DNA from: Oscheius tipulae
Lineage: Eukaryota > Nematoda > Chromadorea > Rhabditida > Rhabditidae
DNA length: 64,000 nucleotides
Direction: 5' to 3'
NCBI GenBank assembly: GCA_037178975.1
Contig: JASJZH010000001.1
Location: 186,001-250,000 of the forward strand
Each line of letters begins with the position of its first letter. Within the stretch, counting starts at the first letter, position 1. The notes beneath the pieces are model-generated. The model searched no databases. It worked only from the letters and a program-made list of their open reading frames with translations, and was not told the DNA's origin. This document shows positions 1-11,319 of this stretch, piece after piece. A program made the translations under genes and the position numbers.

Positions 1-78
1 AAGCTTCTGGATTCTTTTGAGCTCCGCGTCAGAGCGAGGAGCCGGAGCAGGATTAGCCGGCACTTCTTCATCGGCCAT
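1..78 (-). CDS. N-terminal exon of an unidentified protein (cut by window edge)
   Basis: An ATG on the minus strand opens 26 codons that run off the left edge, reading MADEEVPANPAPAPRSDAEL then KRIQKL. The start is acidic and Pro/Ala-rich and turns basic at the end. No family is recognised from so little sequence. The reading frame and the A-rich leader just upstream of the ATG support a real start, but the exon could equally be a chance open frame. Confidence 0.45.
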   Translation of the reverse strand, partial: MADEEVPANPAPAPRSDAELKRIQKL

Positions 79-1657
79 TTTAAATTTTTGGCTGAAAAAT
101 ATGGGTTAGAGTGAGGAAAGTATGAGAAAGTAGAGCGTATAAACGGGAAAAATGGGCTAAAATTACTACAAAACTTTCGAGGACCATTTGACACAACTTT
201 TCAGCATCTAACAGTAATTCTCTGTCCTAAAATGCTGTAGAGCCAAGGACTAACACCGTGAGGCAGGGAATATGGCTTTTGGCATCGAAAAATGTAGGCA
301 GACAGATGTTTCAATGCTTAAGTATCAAGAATATAACTTCATAAACATAAAAATCGGCAGAGGAATACAAAAATGGGAGTTTTACGATGTTAAATAGAGT
401 AGAAGCGATGAGAAACTGAGAAGTAGGGTACTTTCAACAGTGGAAGCTTTCCCGACCCCGAAACAGGCTGCTTATCTTCCGTAGTGGAATGAAAAAAAGA
501 AGCATTAATGTATCAATCGAAAAAATGAGAAAACGACATGAAGATGGACCTCCCGTTCGGAGTTGTGCACGGAAATGCGGCGTCGGTGAGAAAATGGTGC
601 AACGAATTCACAATTAACAGCTTCGTTTCTCCTTATTTCCCACGCAAACGTGTTTTCGGGTAAAATACTAAGTAGAAGCAGAGCAATCGACCAATACCCT
701 CATTCTCAAACAGAAATCTTGCTGTCTTATCACGCTTACATCAGTTTTTATGTCTAATTCAGGCCACAACTTTTTATAACTGTTCTAGCCTATAAGGCAC
801 ACATTTTTAGCAATAAAAACCACAATAACCGGACAAGAAATCGGTAAAATAGAAGAGGAAAAAATTGGTAATAGTTCGGCGGGTGACCCCCTTCGTTCAA
901 AAAATATGGTAGTCGGCCCCCTTCGTCCGTAAACGGGGTTTCTAGCGTATATCACTCATTTTTTTAGTTTCTAACCGCGTTTATTAAATTCAGCAGAAGT
1001 GATAACTCCTTGGAACATGAAAACAGCCCAATAAGAGCAGAAGAAGAAAGCGCGCCAAAAATTCCAAAGAAGCCTGCCCGAACTATTACCAAAAGATATC
1101 AAGACACGTACATATTACTTCCAAAACTAACCTGGAAAAAAGAAAACGATGTTGTTACAGTTAATAAGACATAAGTGACTGGAAATGCAGAGATATGAAC
1201 AGAAAATAACTCACAAGAACAAGTCTGCTGGTTTGAAATAGCTATACGACGTCAGTAAGCTCGTGTTTAGGGGGAACTTATTCTTCAGAACTTTTATCCT
1301 GTGGGCGTTACAGTAGGATTAGAAGCTTGTAAACACCTTAGGCAGATTGTAGGAGGAGTAAATATTGTCAAGCAAACTCTTGTCATTTCCAGAGATCGGA
1401 GAGAGAGACAGCGACAGAGGAACAGAGAGAAAGAAACAGAGGGACAGAGGGACAGAGACAGTTTACCTTCTCCATTATTTCTTTGCATCCTTCCAAAGCC
1501 CCTTGTTTTTTCCAGAAAGACCAAGACATATTACCTGCCACTCCAACCTTGGCCCGTGGTAATGAGGGGGCGGAGTCTAGGTCTCCTTTTTCGGGTCAAT
1601 AGACAGATTGTTACACCAACATTACGCTCCTTTTCTACTCCCAAAACAACCAGAAAA
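79..1657. other. Intergenic, no gene recognised
   Basis: This AT-rich spacer separates the divergent left-edge gene and the dehydratase gene and should contain both promoters. A short imperfect duplication around a 'CCCCCTTCGT' core lies at about 885-935. A GACAGA/GAGAGA microsatellite lies at about 1389-1462. Open frames across the microsatellite are low-complexity and are not counted as genes. Confidence 0.6.
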
Positions 1658-2762
1658 ATGGTTAGTTTCCCCCATTTTCAGAAGGAATCACGGGTTTCAG
1701 AGCTTGACCGATGACCAGAGAAAGGAATTCCTTCAGCCCCTCTTGGGCAAGGGCTGGAAGCTGACCGAAGGCCGGGATGCCATCCAGAAAGAGTTCAAGT
1801 TCGGTGATTTCAACGAGGCCTTCGGTTTCATGAGTCGCGTGGCCCTCAAAGCCGAAAAGATGGACCACCATCCGGAATGGTTCAACGTCTACAACAAGGT
1901 AGCAAGAAGAAAAATGCTTATTGCGCCAAGGACGCTCTCCTGATAGCGTAAATTGACCATTTGGTGACGGGAAAAAGTCTGCAAAGGTCCATATATTGAA
2001 GGGCTACCTGATAAGAGCGATCAATAGGCTTGGTCCGGATGTCTTGAGGTTGGTCATGTGATACCGCAACTTTTGGAGCGAAGAATGCTTTTTCCGAAAA
2101 ACATAGTTTTGCCGGAAAATCACGTTTTGATCTCGTTATGGTCCTGAAGACTTAATTCCAAGCCAAAATGCGATATTTAAGACAATACGGCCTATGTTTC
2201 GGACCTAAAGAGTGATTTTTTTTACTTTGTGATGTTCTGCAAAGTTGTAGATGTATACAACTTTTTAGAACATCACAACGCTAAAAATCCACTTCCTGGA
2301 CCCGAAAAAAGTTATTCCTTTTAGTAGCTTGGGCTCGCTAGCCCGTGTCGGAACCATATCATCTCACCGGGGTCAGATCCCTATATAGTTCGCCCCGCCA
2401 CTTCAAGTCAGCTTTCGAGCTCAAGTGATCGCATGGGTGGTACCCTACCCGCGTTTATCGCAGACCATGATCGTTGTAGAACGAGTCTAACGAAGTAGCT
2501 TCGAGGGTGGTCTACGAAAAATGCGCATTTTGGAGGAAATAGGACTCCAGTCTGACGTTTTGTCAGACTGGAGTCCCTTTTTCTATGGGTCACTCTTTCT
2601 AAATGATAATACCGGTTCCGCTTAAAAGACGTCAAGTATTTTCACAAGGCTTCAACAGCTATAATCTCTTTATAGGTCGACATCACCCTGAGCTCTCACG
2701 ACGTCAATGGACTCTCACAGCGTGATATCACGCTGGCTAATTTCATTGAGAAGGCTCTGTAG
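1658..2762 (+). CDS. pcbd-1: Pterin-4a-carbinolamine dehydratase (PCBD/DCoH)
   Basis: The enzyme dehydrates 4a-hydroxytetrahydrobiopterin so that the cofactor of phenylalanine, tyrosine and tryptophan hydroxylases can be recycled. The family signature is plain: [19 protein letters not shown] and then [12 protein letters not shown], which holds the catalytic His pair. A second exon reads VDITLSSHD and ends FIEKAL. Exon borders are clear: ...AACAAG ends at 1898 before GT, and the last exon is 2677-2762 after AG. The best start is ATG 1658 followed by a 40-bp intron (1661-1700), giving [11 protein letters not shown] and about 95 residues, close to the usual ~100. An alternative is an unspliced start at 1608, which adds about 30 residues. 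The large intron (1899-2676) carries a conserved dispersed repeat. Product certain, start less so. Confidence 0.9.
2060..2585 (+). repeat. Dispersed repeat R1, copy 1 (ends in hairpin plus T-run)
   Basis: This intronic segment matches 34780-35236 in the same orientation. The last ~260 bp are nearly identical; one block of about 85 bp starting at 'CAGATCCCTATATAGTTCGC' has no differences I can see. The 3' end is a perfect 15-bp stem (2542-2556 with 2562-2576, loop GTTTT) followed by CTTTTT. Similarity to the second copy stops just after the T-run. Confidence 0.75.
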
Positions 2763-3058
2763 GAGAATTAATAAAGATTTCGAGCTGTCTGTCTCCCTGT
2801 CTTTCTCCTTCTCTTCAAGGATGTTTAGAACAACGACTTCATTAATCAAGTCAATACAGACTTACACTGTGCATAGCCGAGTGTTTCTCTCCACAAAAAG
2901 AACATAACTGGACAACACATTAGAACTACTGAATATGCTAGCAGGACACGGGGGATTTTGAATCGCAAAAAGATTCTACAAATTGTAATTTTTGCGCGGC
3001 TGTAATTGGGCGCAAAAGTTTGAAAGAAAATCACATAGGACTTTGAAAAAAAAATGGA

Positions 3059-6000
3059 TTATTTGAAGCTCCGACCGATGGCGATGATGTGCTCGCAGAG
3101 GACTTGGGAGGATGTTTCTTCCGGATGGGCCGCCATTACTGCCATGACTGCTGCCTGAAATTGGAGAGTCTTAACAGTTCGTTAGTATCTCTGTCTCAGT
3201 CACTGTAACTGTCTCTCTGTCTCTTCCTGACTCACCTCCGGGAATAGTTGACACAAATTGAACTGTATTCGTGCTCTTTCCTGATCCAGTGTGGTTCCTG
3301 CAGCACACGGTCCATTAGAGATCATCGGTCCCACACTCAGTTCCGACTGTCCCCAGATTGCAGTACTTGGAGCGTACAGATGTCCCATATCTTCTCGACT
3401 ACCCATCCTCCGGGCTATTGGAACCGACTGATTTCGGCCAACCTGCTGATGCATATACTGTTGCTGGATTGAGAGCTGGTAGGGACGATTGTACGGATTG
3501 TTCTCCTGATTCGCATAAATGGCTTCGGTGTTCAGGGATTGGGTTCTAGCCACAGGGCAGTGACTGCCTCGGAGCCGCTCGTATTGCATGGATGGTCGGG
3601 AAGAGACCGGCCTCTTCTGGTTCTTTTCCTTCATTAGTCGCTCTGTGACACTGACATGGACGCCGTTTGGTCGCTCCGGATGGTAGTATCTGGAAAATAC
3701 AGTTAGTCCATTCTTGTCACTGTCTCTCTGCCTCATTGTCTCTTTGCCTCTCCGTCTCGCTGTCTCTCTCAATGGCTCAATATTGGTCTTCCAATCTCTC
3801 TATCTAATATTCTTACCAATATGTCTTCTCATAACCCCATAGTCTTCCCGACCTCATATAAACCCGTGACTCACTTGCATTTATTTCCATAGGTGCATTT
3901 CCTCGCATAAGGACAGAGCTGTGTGGCCTGGACAGGTGGATTCTTGGATAGGAATTGGTCGAGATTCGGTCCATGACGTCCTAATGGATCATCCGGTGGC
4001 ATAAACCTGCAATTTGGTCCCTTGTCTCATGCAAGAACACGTGATTTTTTTTAGGCTTTATAGCCTTCCTCTACCACCCCCTGGAATGAGATCATTCTTT
4101 CGGTGATAAGATCGAAGAGGAGAGAGCCATTTTGGGCATCTTTCGTTCGGGTTCGGAAAGATCAAAAAATCAATAAAGTGAAGGCGTAGAATTTGAGTTC
4201 GGGAGGTTTGGTCAGCAATCTAGTTACTTAGCCACTGAGCTATAAAGGAAAGTTGTCTGAGCTATAATGACTGCAGTTGGGGGGAACGTTACCATGAATT
4301 TCAGAAAAGAATGGTTATCGATATTTTAGTGTCTCTCGACGAACCTGCCATCGACGAAACTGTACATGAGAAGTCTCTGTTCGACCAGTTTCGCGTATTG
4401 CGGATTCTCGCGAACCAGATCCCGATACTCGTCGTTGGACACAATAACGGCCTCCTTTTCCTCAGCCGTCTTGAGGATATAGCGATCGTCGTGACAGACA
4501 ATCCGACGTCCGTTTACGCGACGCGACGGCGTCCAAACGATGAAACCTTGCTGGTCGAGTTCAGCCAAGACGTGCTGATCGGTTATGGGACAGTCAGCTC
4601 GGGCTGATTCGCGCCTTAAACTATGAATTGTGAAGGACCTGGACCAAAAATACCTGAACTGGGGGATAAACACGATAATGTCTTGATGACCCCGATTCAG
4701 GAAGAATTCCACGCAGTCGCGGATCCCGGCACAGGAGAAGACCTCCTTTCTGCCGTGCCTGAAAGTTTGATATTATGCTAGATGGTACGGGTGAGAACAG
4801 GGAGAAGAGATCATGGAAAAGCAAACGGTTCCAAATAGGTCCGAGGTCTTTCGGCCGTCTCTCTGTCTTGTTTGACCGCACTCACTGGGAGGCAAAAAGG
4901 ACTCCAGCACAAAGAGAGCTGGGCTCATGCGTCGCCGGCAGAAAAAAACTTGGAGGCACACGGTTTTCACAAAGATTAAGAGAGACAGAGAGACAGAAAG
5001 ACAGAAAGACTAAGGGCAGAGAGACAGAGAGACAAAGACCTCATCAAAACAGCTTTCAAAGCAAGGGGGTCAAGAGCTGGACAGTCCTGTTGACACAGGC
5101 AGAAAAGAGCAACTGGAAACAGACGGACGACTGGGTCAGAGAGAGAGTGAGAGAGAACGAAATGGCGTGGCTGGACAAACAAGCTTGTTCCAGGACTGGA
5201 CATGCGGGAACAGAAGACCAGAGAGACGGTGCTCAGTGGTCAACAGAAAGTCTGCAACAAAACTCACGTCATGGCAATATTAGAGCCGTCAATGACAATG
5301 GATCGGAGCTGCTGCTCTCCAGAAGTGGTTGTGCTGCTGACAGACTGACTCCAGGGTCTGGACAGCTCACCAGCTTTTCCCAGCTTGACCAACTCGGCCA
5401 GTACCCTATCCTGACCCACATCCGGACCAATTCGACACAGTACATGGCTCAGCTGCTCCTCCGAATAGCCCAAACTCCTCGCAAAGTTTATCAGCTCAGC
5501 TGGTGCCTGAGACGTCGGTGTCACAGCATCCGGAGTCTCATCTAAAAATGCCAGCTTGGACTTTAGAATACCGGGAATCGGGCCTGATAATGGGATTAGG
5601 GGGTTGTGCGGGAACAGAGTTCAAGGAATGGCTTCCACCTTCTAAGCCTCGCGTGGTTACCAGAAACGGGGGCAGAAGCCATAGAACGGGGAGAAGGATA
5701 AGGGAGCCAAAAATAACAATGAGCTACCGTAGCCCTTGAACACTCGCTAGATATTAGTATTTTCTCTGTCTCTTTTCCTCAAGCATCTGACGCAAGAAAA
5801 CAAATTCTTTGCTCCAGCTGCGCGCCTTGACCATAACAATTTTATAGGCTACGATGTGGCGGAAGCCTGATATTAGGGAAGTAGCCGGCGTGTTATAGCC
5901 TTGTAGCCTCGTAACCTACCTAGCCTCAAGGTGCTAAGATTGGTTTCCACTGTACTCAAGGCATCACTGCTCTCTCGACTCAACGAAGGATGACTCTCTT

Positions 6001-6112
6001 CTGAGCAAGAACTGTAGCAACTGTCAATTTCGCTTCCATTCAGTTTCGGATCAACCAAGAGTGGTTCTCCTCTTGTGACTCGTCTCAGGGGCGGGTGGAC
6101 CCTCCCTGACAT
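3059..6112 (-). CDS. rege-1: Regnase-1/ZC3H12-like endoribonuclease (REGE-1 type)
   Basis: The family cleaves stem-loops in the 3' UTRs of selected mRNAs; in C. elegans REGE-1 controls fat-related transcripts. Domains in order: a UBA-like segment ([17 protein letters not shown]...); the NYN/PIN nuclease with [21 protein letters not shown], then HDDRYI and VSNDEYRDL, giving the acidic catalytic residues; then [11 protein letters not shown] and a CCCH finger (C-x5-C-x5-C-x3-[18 protein letters not shown]). A Gln/Asn/Pro-rich linker follows, then a conserved short C-terminus ending AIGRSFK. Exons in transcription order are about 6112-5922, 5544-5272, 4757-4642, 4620-4343, 4015-3881, 3691-3236 and 3130-3059, with matching phases. 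ATG 6112 lies a few bases after an ATTTTCAG acceptor that could be a trans-splice site. All catalytic acids are present, so it looks active. Introns carry CT/GA microsatellites and a tRNA-like relic. Confidence 0.92.
4182..4256 (-). repeat. tRNA-derived repeat (SINE-like) in rege-1 intron
   Basis: On the minus strand the segment starts with an A-box-like 'TAGCTCAGTGGCTAAG' and continues with a diverged tRNA-like body. It does not fold into a full cloverleaf by eye, so it is called a tRNA-derived repeat rather than a tRNA gene. Confidence 0.4.
4977..5040. repeat. GACAGA/GAGACAGA microsatellite
   Basis: Imperfect tandem repeats of GAGACAGA/AAAGACAGA lie inside the largest rege-1 intron. This is one of more than twenty similar tracts in the window. 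Confidence 0.7.
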
Positions 6113-6792
6113 TTTTCTGAAAATTGTAATTTTCGAGAGAAGAGACAAGAGTGGAGGGCGAGAGTATACAGGATCACTGCAAGTGATTCTCGGGGATTGG
6201 CTTAGGATTAGGATGGAGAGAGCCAGGAGGTGGGGCCTGATTCAAGGAAAATCCTGTGGGGAAAATATGGAAATTAATTTGCACGAATAATCTGACTCTA
6301 TCTCTCTGTCTCTCTGTCTCACAGAGTACTCTGAGCACAAAGCTCGAAAAATTTAAGAAATGGCAACAGGTGTAGAGACTAATCCAGTTGAAGTAATTCT
6401 ATCCCGCCCCATGTCCTCCTACAATTTTTTACTAGAAGATCATTAAAACGCCCGTAAGAAACTCTGGAAAACAGAGAAAAAGTACGAAGAGAGGAGCAGG
6501 AAATCAACTTAACAACCGACGTCAAAAAGAAAGCGGATTTCCGGAAGACTGTCAGAAACACATTAACTTTGACAAGAGGAAATTAAACAAAACATATGAG
6601 AAGCCGTCATTTCTACCAAAACATGTTTGAAAAAACTGATCGACCGAGTCGAAATTGGTTGGGAATACATAGATATTAGAAAAACTTAGAGGCTCTAGCA
6701 TACGTGGACTGCAAACTTATAGAAAGTGGAAAACAAGAAGGTTATTTTTTTGCAGATGAGGCTAATTTGTAAAAGACGTCTAAAGACACATG

Positions 6793-6862
6793 TCAACTCT
6801 AATCTAGGGTAAGTTTCTGTAGCTTTTTTCTGTCAAGTATTAGCCTAGATTAGAGTTGACAA
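6793..6862. repeat. Short hairpin element, copy 1
   Basis: The ends form a 17-bp inverted repeat, GTCAACTCTAATCTAGG against CCTAGATTAGAGTTGAC. The core reads 'TTTCTGTAG' then 'TTTTTTCTGTCAAGTATTA'. A diverged copy lies inverted at 53111-53182, so this is a mobile or mobilised hairpin and not a chance palindrome. Confidence 0.65.
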
Positions 6863-9400
6863 GACGAGTCAGGACATTTCAAGTTACAAAATGATCACTG
6901 ACAGTGAAGGTGCTCTGTCAGGTGTGTAAGCGACTGGTAACTTACAGTAGTTTTATGCTGACTTTGTCTAGTAGTAGCAGAGTTTAATAATTGGATCCCG
7001 AAGAAAAAAATCAGTAACAGAATTTTGTTACAAAACACTGTAAATAGCATGGTCTGTACTGACTACAGTAATAAGTTAGCTTCTTCTACAACTTTAAAAC
7101 GTGCCTATGCACAATATTGAAGGGGGGGCAGTTTAGATGGCACGGCTTCGCCGTATATAAAATTACCATACCTCGCTCTAGGAGGCACCGCAGAGAAATC
7201 GAACGATCGTACTGGAATCCTCATGTAGAGGGCTTCTGAATAGATGAAAAGTAGTCCACAAGTTTACAAACTTTTCTTGTTTTGAGCACAGAACCCGTCC
7301 AAATATCACTGTTTGCATGCCTGACACATAAGCCGGTCTAATGTCACCGTAATATTTGAAGATCACGTTCAAAAACACTGCTTGACATTAGAGATTCCAA
7401 AGGCCATTACAAACAGTACATAGCATTATGAAAATATCTAGTGGGAAGGCAAGAAAGCACGACAGATGAGATGTGTAATGGGATACCACCCTCTGACTAC
7501 TGAACATTCGTAAAATTGAGCCGTATATAAATACTGATGGGGGATGGCAGTTAAGTGAAATTTTGTAGCAGATTAAGGTTCGAGGCAGAAAGGAAGGGAT
7601 TCGGATGATTCACTTCAGGAAGTATGACAAGAGGATGATTTGGCGGCTTTTGGTTCCAGGACTCTCCCTTTTCAATTCCCGTTTGCCGGATGGCGAGCCT
7701 TTGTTGACAGTTCGGACACGGTTAAACATTGGCAGAAAGAGAGAGAAAGACAGAGTGAGGGTGAGTGAAAGTCTAGGAAATACGGTCACGGGGGTACCGC
7801 AAAGAGCATTGTGCCCCTATGATAACTCAGGACTGAGAGAGAGAGCGGACTGTTACTGATATCAGATGGGGAGAAGACGGAGAATTATCAGAATTTCCCC
7901 CTGACCCTAAAAATCACGGATCCGGATTCCTGTTAATGGGAGCATAAAGCTTGGGAGAACAATGGGATGGAGAGACAGAGAGGCAGATAGATAGAGAGAT
8001 AGAGTGACACTGATTGAGAGACAGAGAGTCAGCGAGTGCAAACTAGAAATGAATTAGCTCAATGACCATAGCAAAAAAGTGGTGACGCAAAGTGAAGGAG
8101 CCACTGATTGCACCAAAGTTAGTATTTTTATACCACTGGCTATGGTACCGTAGGTCAGAAACCTAAAATAGAAGATGACTCCCTTGGCAGAGTGTTGCCC
8201 CTAGTCCACCGAAGACAGAAAACCTCTCGAAGTGACTGGCCGCCGGAGGGCAGCCCTCTGGCAGCAAACAAAGACCGTGAGGGGACTGGACCTTCCTCCC
8301 GAAGCCCTATTCCTGGACCTGACAGGTCGAGCCACCGCCAGGAGGCATTGCTTTCTTTGCCGTCAGACAGCGGCCAGAAATTAATGGGAACGTAGGGGTT
8401 TTCTTTGGTTTGGTAACTGAAGTCTTGGAGATGAGGGTGACAAGTGAAACGTCTTTTAAACAGCCGAAAACCTCGTTAGTTTCACACAATGGTGTAGGAG
8501 TGACGGCCAAAGGAGACAGAGAGACAGAGACGTTCTTGCTCGTTTTGCACTCGCGGTTGTGCTTAAACGATGTATGAAATATATCTGCGAGAGCAAAATG
8601 CGGGAAGGGGATCCGATTGACACGGCCACTGGAAACAGGGTGGATAAGGTGATTGAGTAACCAATTTTTCTGCAGGCGACTACATTTACGGCAGAATGGG
8701 GACATAATAGACGAATTCAGAGTGAACTGTGATGATAACAAAAGAACTTTTCGGTCAACAATAGAAACTTTAATTGTATTTGTGGAATTAGAGGAGCGGC
8801 GAAGAGTGGCTTGGTCTCTGTGTATTTCTGTCTCCCTGCCTCCTTGTCTCTCAGTCTCTCTATTTTTCTGTTTCTGTCTCTCTATTATTCTGAGTCTCTG
8901 TCTCCCAGTCTTCCTGTCGTTTTCCCGAACTATAAAGGCTTAAATAAGGTATAAGAGGCGCGAAAAATCCCGGACAAAGTTCATTTCTGTCTGTTATCAA
9001 TTGAGGGAGAGATGGAGAGAAATAGGAAGGGGGCCCACGATTGCGTCCGTCAGGAGAGAGAGAGGAGATTAACGTGCGCGTCATATTTATGAAGATGTTC
9101 AGAGCTGGATGAAAAGTTGCCGCGAAAGTGTCAAGACTGTTTTGATAGTATGGAATCACGCGTGATGTTTGTCCCAGAATCTGTCACTCTGTCTGCCATT
9201 GGTTGCTGTATTTTCCCACGACAGGTTTTCCCCCATCTAGCGTGGTCTTTGTTTTATTAGAAAAGGTCGTAGGGCGAGAATATAACCTTGAACCCTAGAG
9301 AACTTGAGAGTTTCTCTTGCGCTTGATGGATAGGGTCCAGCCACAAAATACTTTCTAAAGTTGTTTATAGGGTTTCATACAAAAACAAAAGTTGAAACCA

Positions 9401-9476
9401 ACTCGGGAGTCGAACCTGACTTCTTCAGATTTGTAGTCGGAACGCTAACCGATTGAGCCACACGGGCAAACTCTAA
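9401..9476 (-). repeat. tRNA-derived SINE-like repeat
   Basis: The minus strand reads like a tRNA: A box TGGCTCAATCGG and a perfect B box GGTTCGACTCC, with GACTACAAATC in the anticodon arm. The D stem does not pair well and the anticodon triplet would be ACA, so a working tRNA gene is unlikely. Relatives occur at about 13285, 21480 and 33985. Confidence 0.5.
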
Positions 9477-10021
9477 AAGTACGTGAACTGAAGTAGAGTG
9501 AAGAAGCGGGGGGTCAGTACCCAGGAGCACAGCGATAATTTGTTAACGAGATACGCTCACGTTAAATTAGATCACCAAAAGTTCTGGCCAAAGCCAGACT
9601 TTTCCCCTCATTCCACTAATCAGTTCTTCAGGGAAATGAAACCCTCTTTTCGTATAGTAAAAGCCTCCTGGGTACTGGCCCCCTCGACTCACTCAAGAGA
9701 TCGATAGCCTACTAGGCTCTTCTCAAACACGTATAGAAAAAAGAGGAGGGAGAGCATGGGGAAAGAGAGAGGAGGCACAAGCTGAATTAGCATGTGCTCC
9801 GCCCGAAGTATTTTGCAGAAGGAGGGTGGAACAACACGATAAATAAGCACTCATAGGTGGAAATTGGAAGCTTTGAGTGGTGAAAAGAAAGATAACTTGT
9901 ACTGGAAAACAAGACGCAAGAACTTTCATCAATGAGCGCTGACTCACGGAAAATATTTCCCGGATCTCTTCGTGCTGATAGCAAGGCTTTCCTAATAAGA
10001 GGAAAAGGCTCGGAGACCATA

Positions 10022-10108
10022 AGCAAAAGAGACAGAGGCAGATAAACAGACAGAAACAAAGATAGAGAGACAAAGCGACAAAGAGACAGAGAGACAGAGA
10101 GACAGAGG
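10022..10108. repeat. GACAGAGA microsatellite
   Basis: Imperfect GACAGAGA units, best preserved at 10080-10108. Confidence 0.7.
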
Positions 10109-11132
10109 CTAGTCCAGAATACAAAGTAGCAACTGAGAGTCAGAAAACCAGATCAAAGGCCACAGTAGACCTGAAGACGGGAAAAAAGGATGGGTTGTTT
10201 TGACTCTCTCTCCTATCAGGACATGCACCTCCTCCTGTTGGGGGTGGCCGTATCCGGGGGAAACAAACACCACCTCGGTGCTGATAATTCTCGAGAAGGC
10301 TCCGGTTCGGGCATCAAGCTACCAACTACAAGAACGCTGATAAGCTGGTCTGGGAAAGAGTCCAACTTTTGAGCAAGACTCTTAGGTGGTCAGACAGGAA
10401 CTGTTAATGTGGGGGGTGCGACAACAAACCGAGTAGCTGTTTTGATGATAGTCAAGGTCCGGTATCAATGTCACCTCGTCCACAGTTATCAGTTCTACTA
10501 TGCCTTAACACGGACTGCTCTGAACCGATTAGACCGGAACATTTGATAGTAGTGGAGCCTTTGAACGAACAGAAGGTCGAACCCTTTTGATTGGTCTCTT
10601 TTATATGGCCAAGAAACCTGGCCTATATTTACACTGACGTGGTTTCTAGACACACAAACAGGGAAATAAACGGTTTCGGGGAACACCCTGTCTGGTAGAC
10701 GGGAGGAAAACAGCTAAAAGAAGCGTGTTTGGAACCAGATCCAGAAACTGTCTCTCTGTCTCTCTGCCTTTCTCTCTCTCTCTTTCTCTCTATTTATTTC
10801 TGTCTCCAATTTCCAAGAAGCACTGAAAGCGAACTGTTCTTGGTTTTCAGCAAGTTCCAAAGTTATGCAAAATTTCCTCTTCACTTCTACCCATACTAAC
10901 TTTTTTGCGCTGATTCTTTCACCCCCATTCTTTCGTTTCAAGACTAAGATCTGGGTACAGTCCCAAACCAAGGTCCGAACACTCTCAGTCTACCCTCCGA
11001 GGACCTGATCGGGATTCTGAAAGGGGTAGTGAAGACTGAGGATGGTGGCTTGGAATGGAGAAGTGGGGTTTGAGACTTCTAAAATATAGAGACTTTCCAA
11101 AAACTGTACGATGATTCCCTACTGCATATTTT

Positions 11133-11235
11133 TGAACTTCTTCCAGTACCCAGCCTTCGACAAAAACTTTAATGGGCCTGTGGATGACCTGTAAAGACAA
11201 CAGAGCGCCAACAATGGAATCGAAAGCTGGAACTA
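11133..11235 (+). repeat. Repeat flanking LINE relic (inverted partner of 12950-13085)
   Basis: The plus strand here encodes a CAGCCTTCGACAAAAACTTT... segment. It matches, with about one difference in five, the reverse complement of 12950-13085 (FDKDFYEPVDEL in one frame). The two form an inverted pair around the LINE relic. Function unknown. Confidence 0.45.
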
Positions 11236-11319
11236 CCGCAGCTGAAAAGTATCAGGGTAGTGCCTGTCTCTCTGTCTCTGTCACATCGAAGGGGGGTCAG
11301 TTTTTTTCCGTTCATATCT

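Noticed and set aside
1301-1714. 137-codon open frame upstream of pcbd-1
   Set aside because: Driven by the GACAGA microsatellite (RDRRERQRQRNREK); no family, and it is out of frame with the dehydratase.
3200-3772. Separate 190-codon minus-strand gene starting [11 protein letters not shown]
   Set aside because: Its start lies in an intronic microsatellite; the rest is rege-1 exon 6 continuing the CCCH finger.
4775-5545. 256-codon plus-strand open frame
   Set aside because: Antisense to rege-1 exons and intron and built on a GACAGA tract; the minus strand carries recognisable UBA and nuclease sequence.
8307-8943. Overlapping open frames on both strands near 8.3-8.9 kb
   Set aside because: No recognisable motif, CT-rich low complexity, no splice context.
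9401-9476. Functional tRNA gene
   Set aside because: A and B boxes are good but D-stem pairing fails and the anticodon would be ACA; diverged relatives indicate a repeat.
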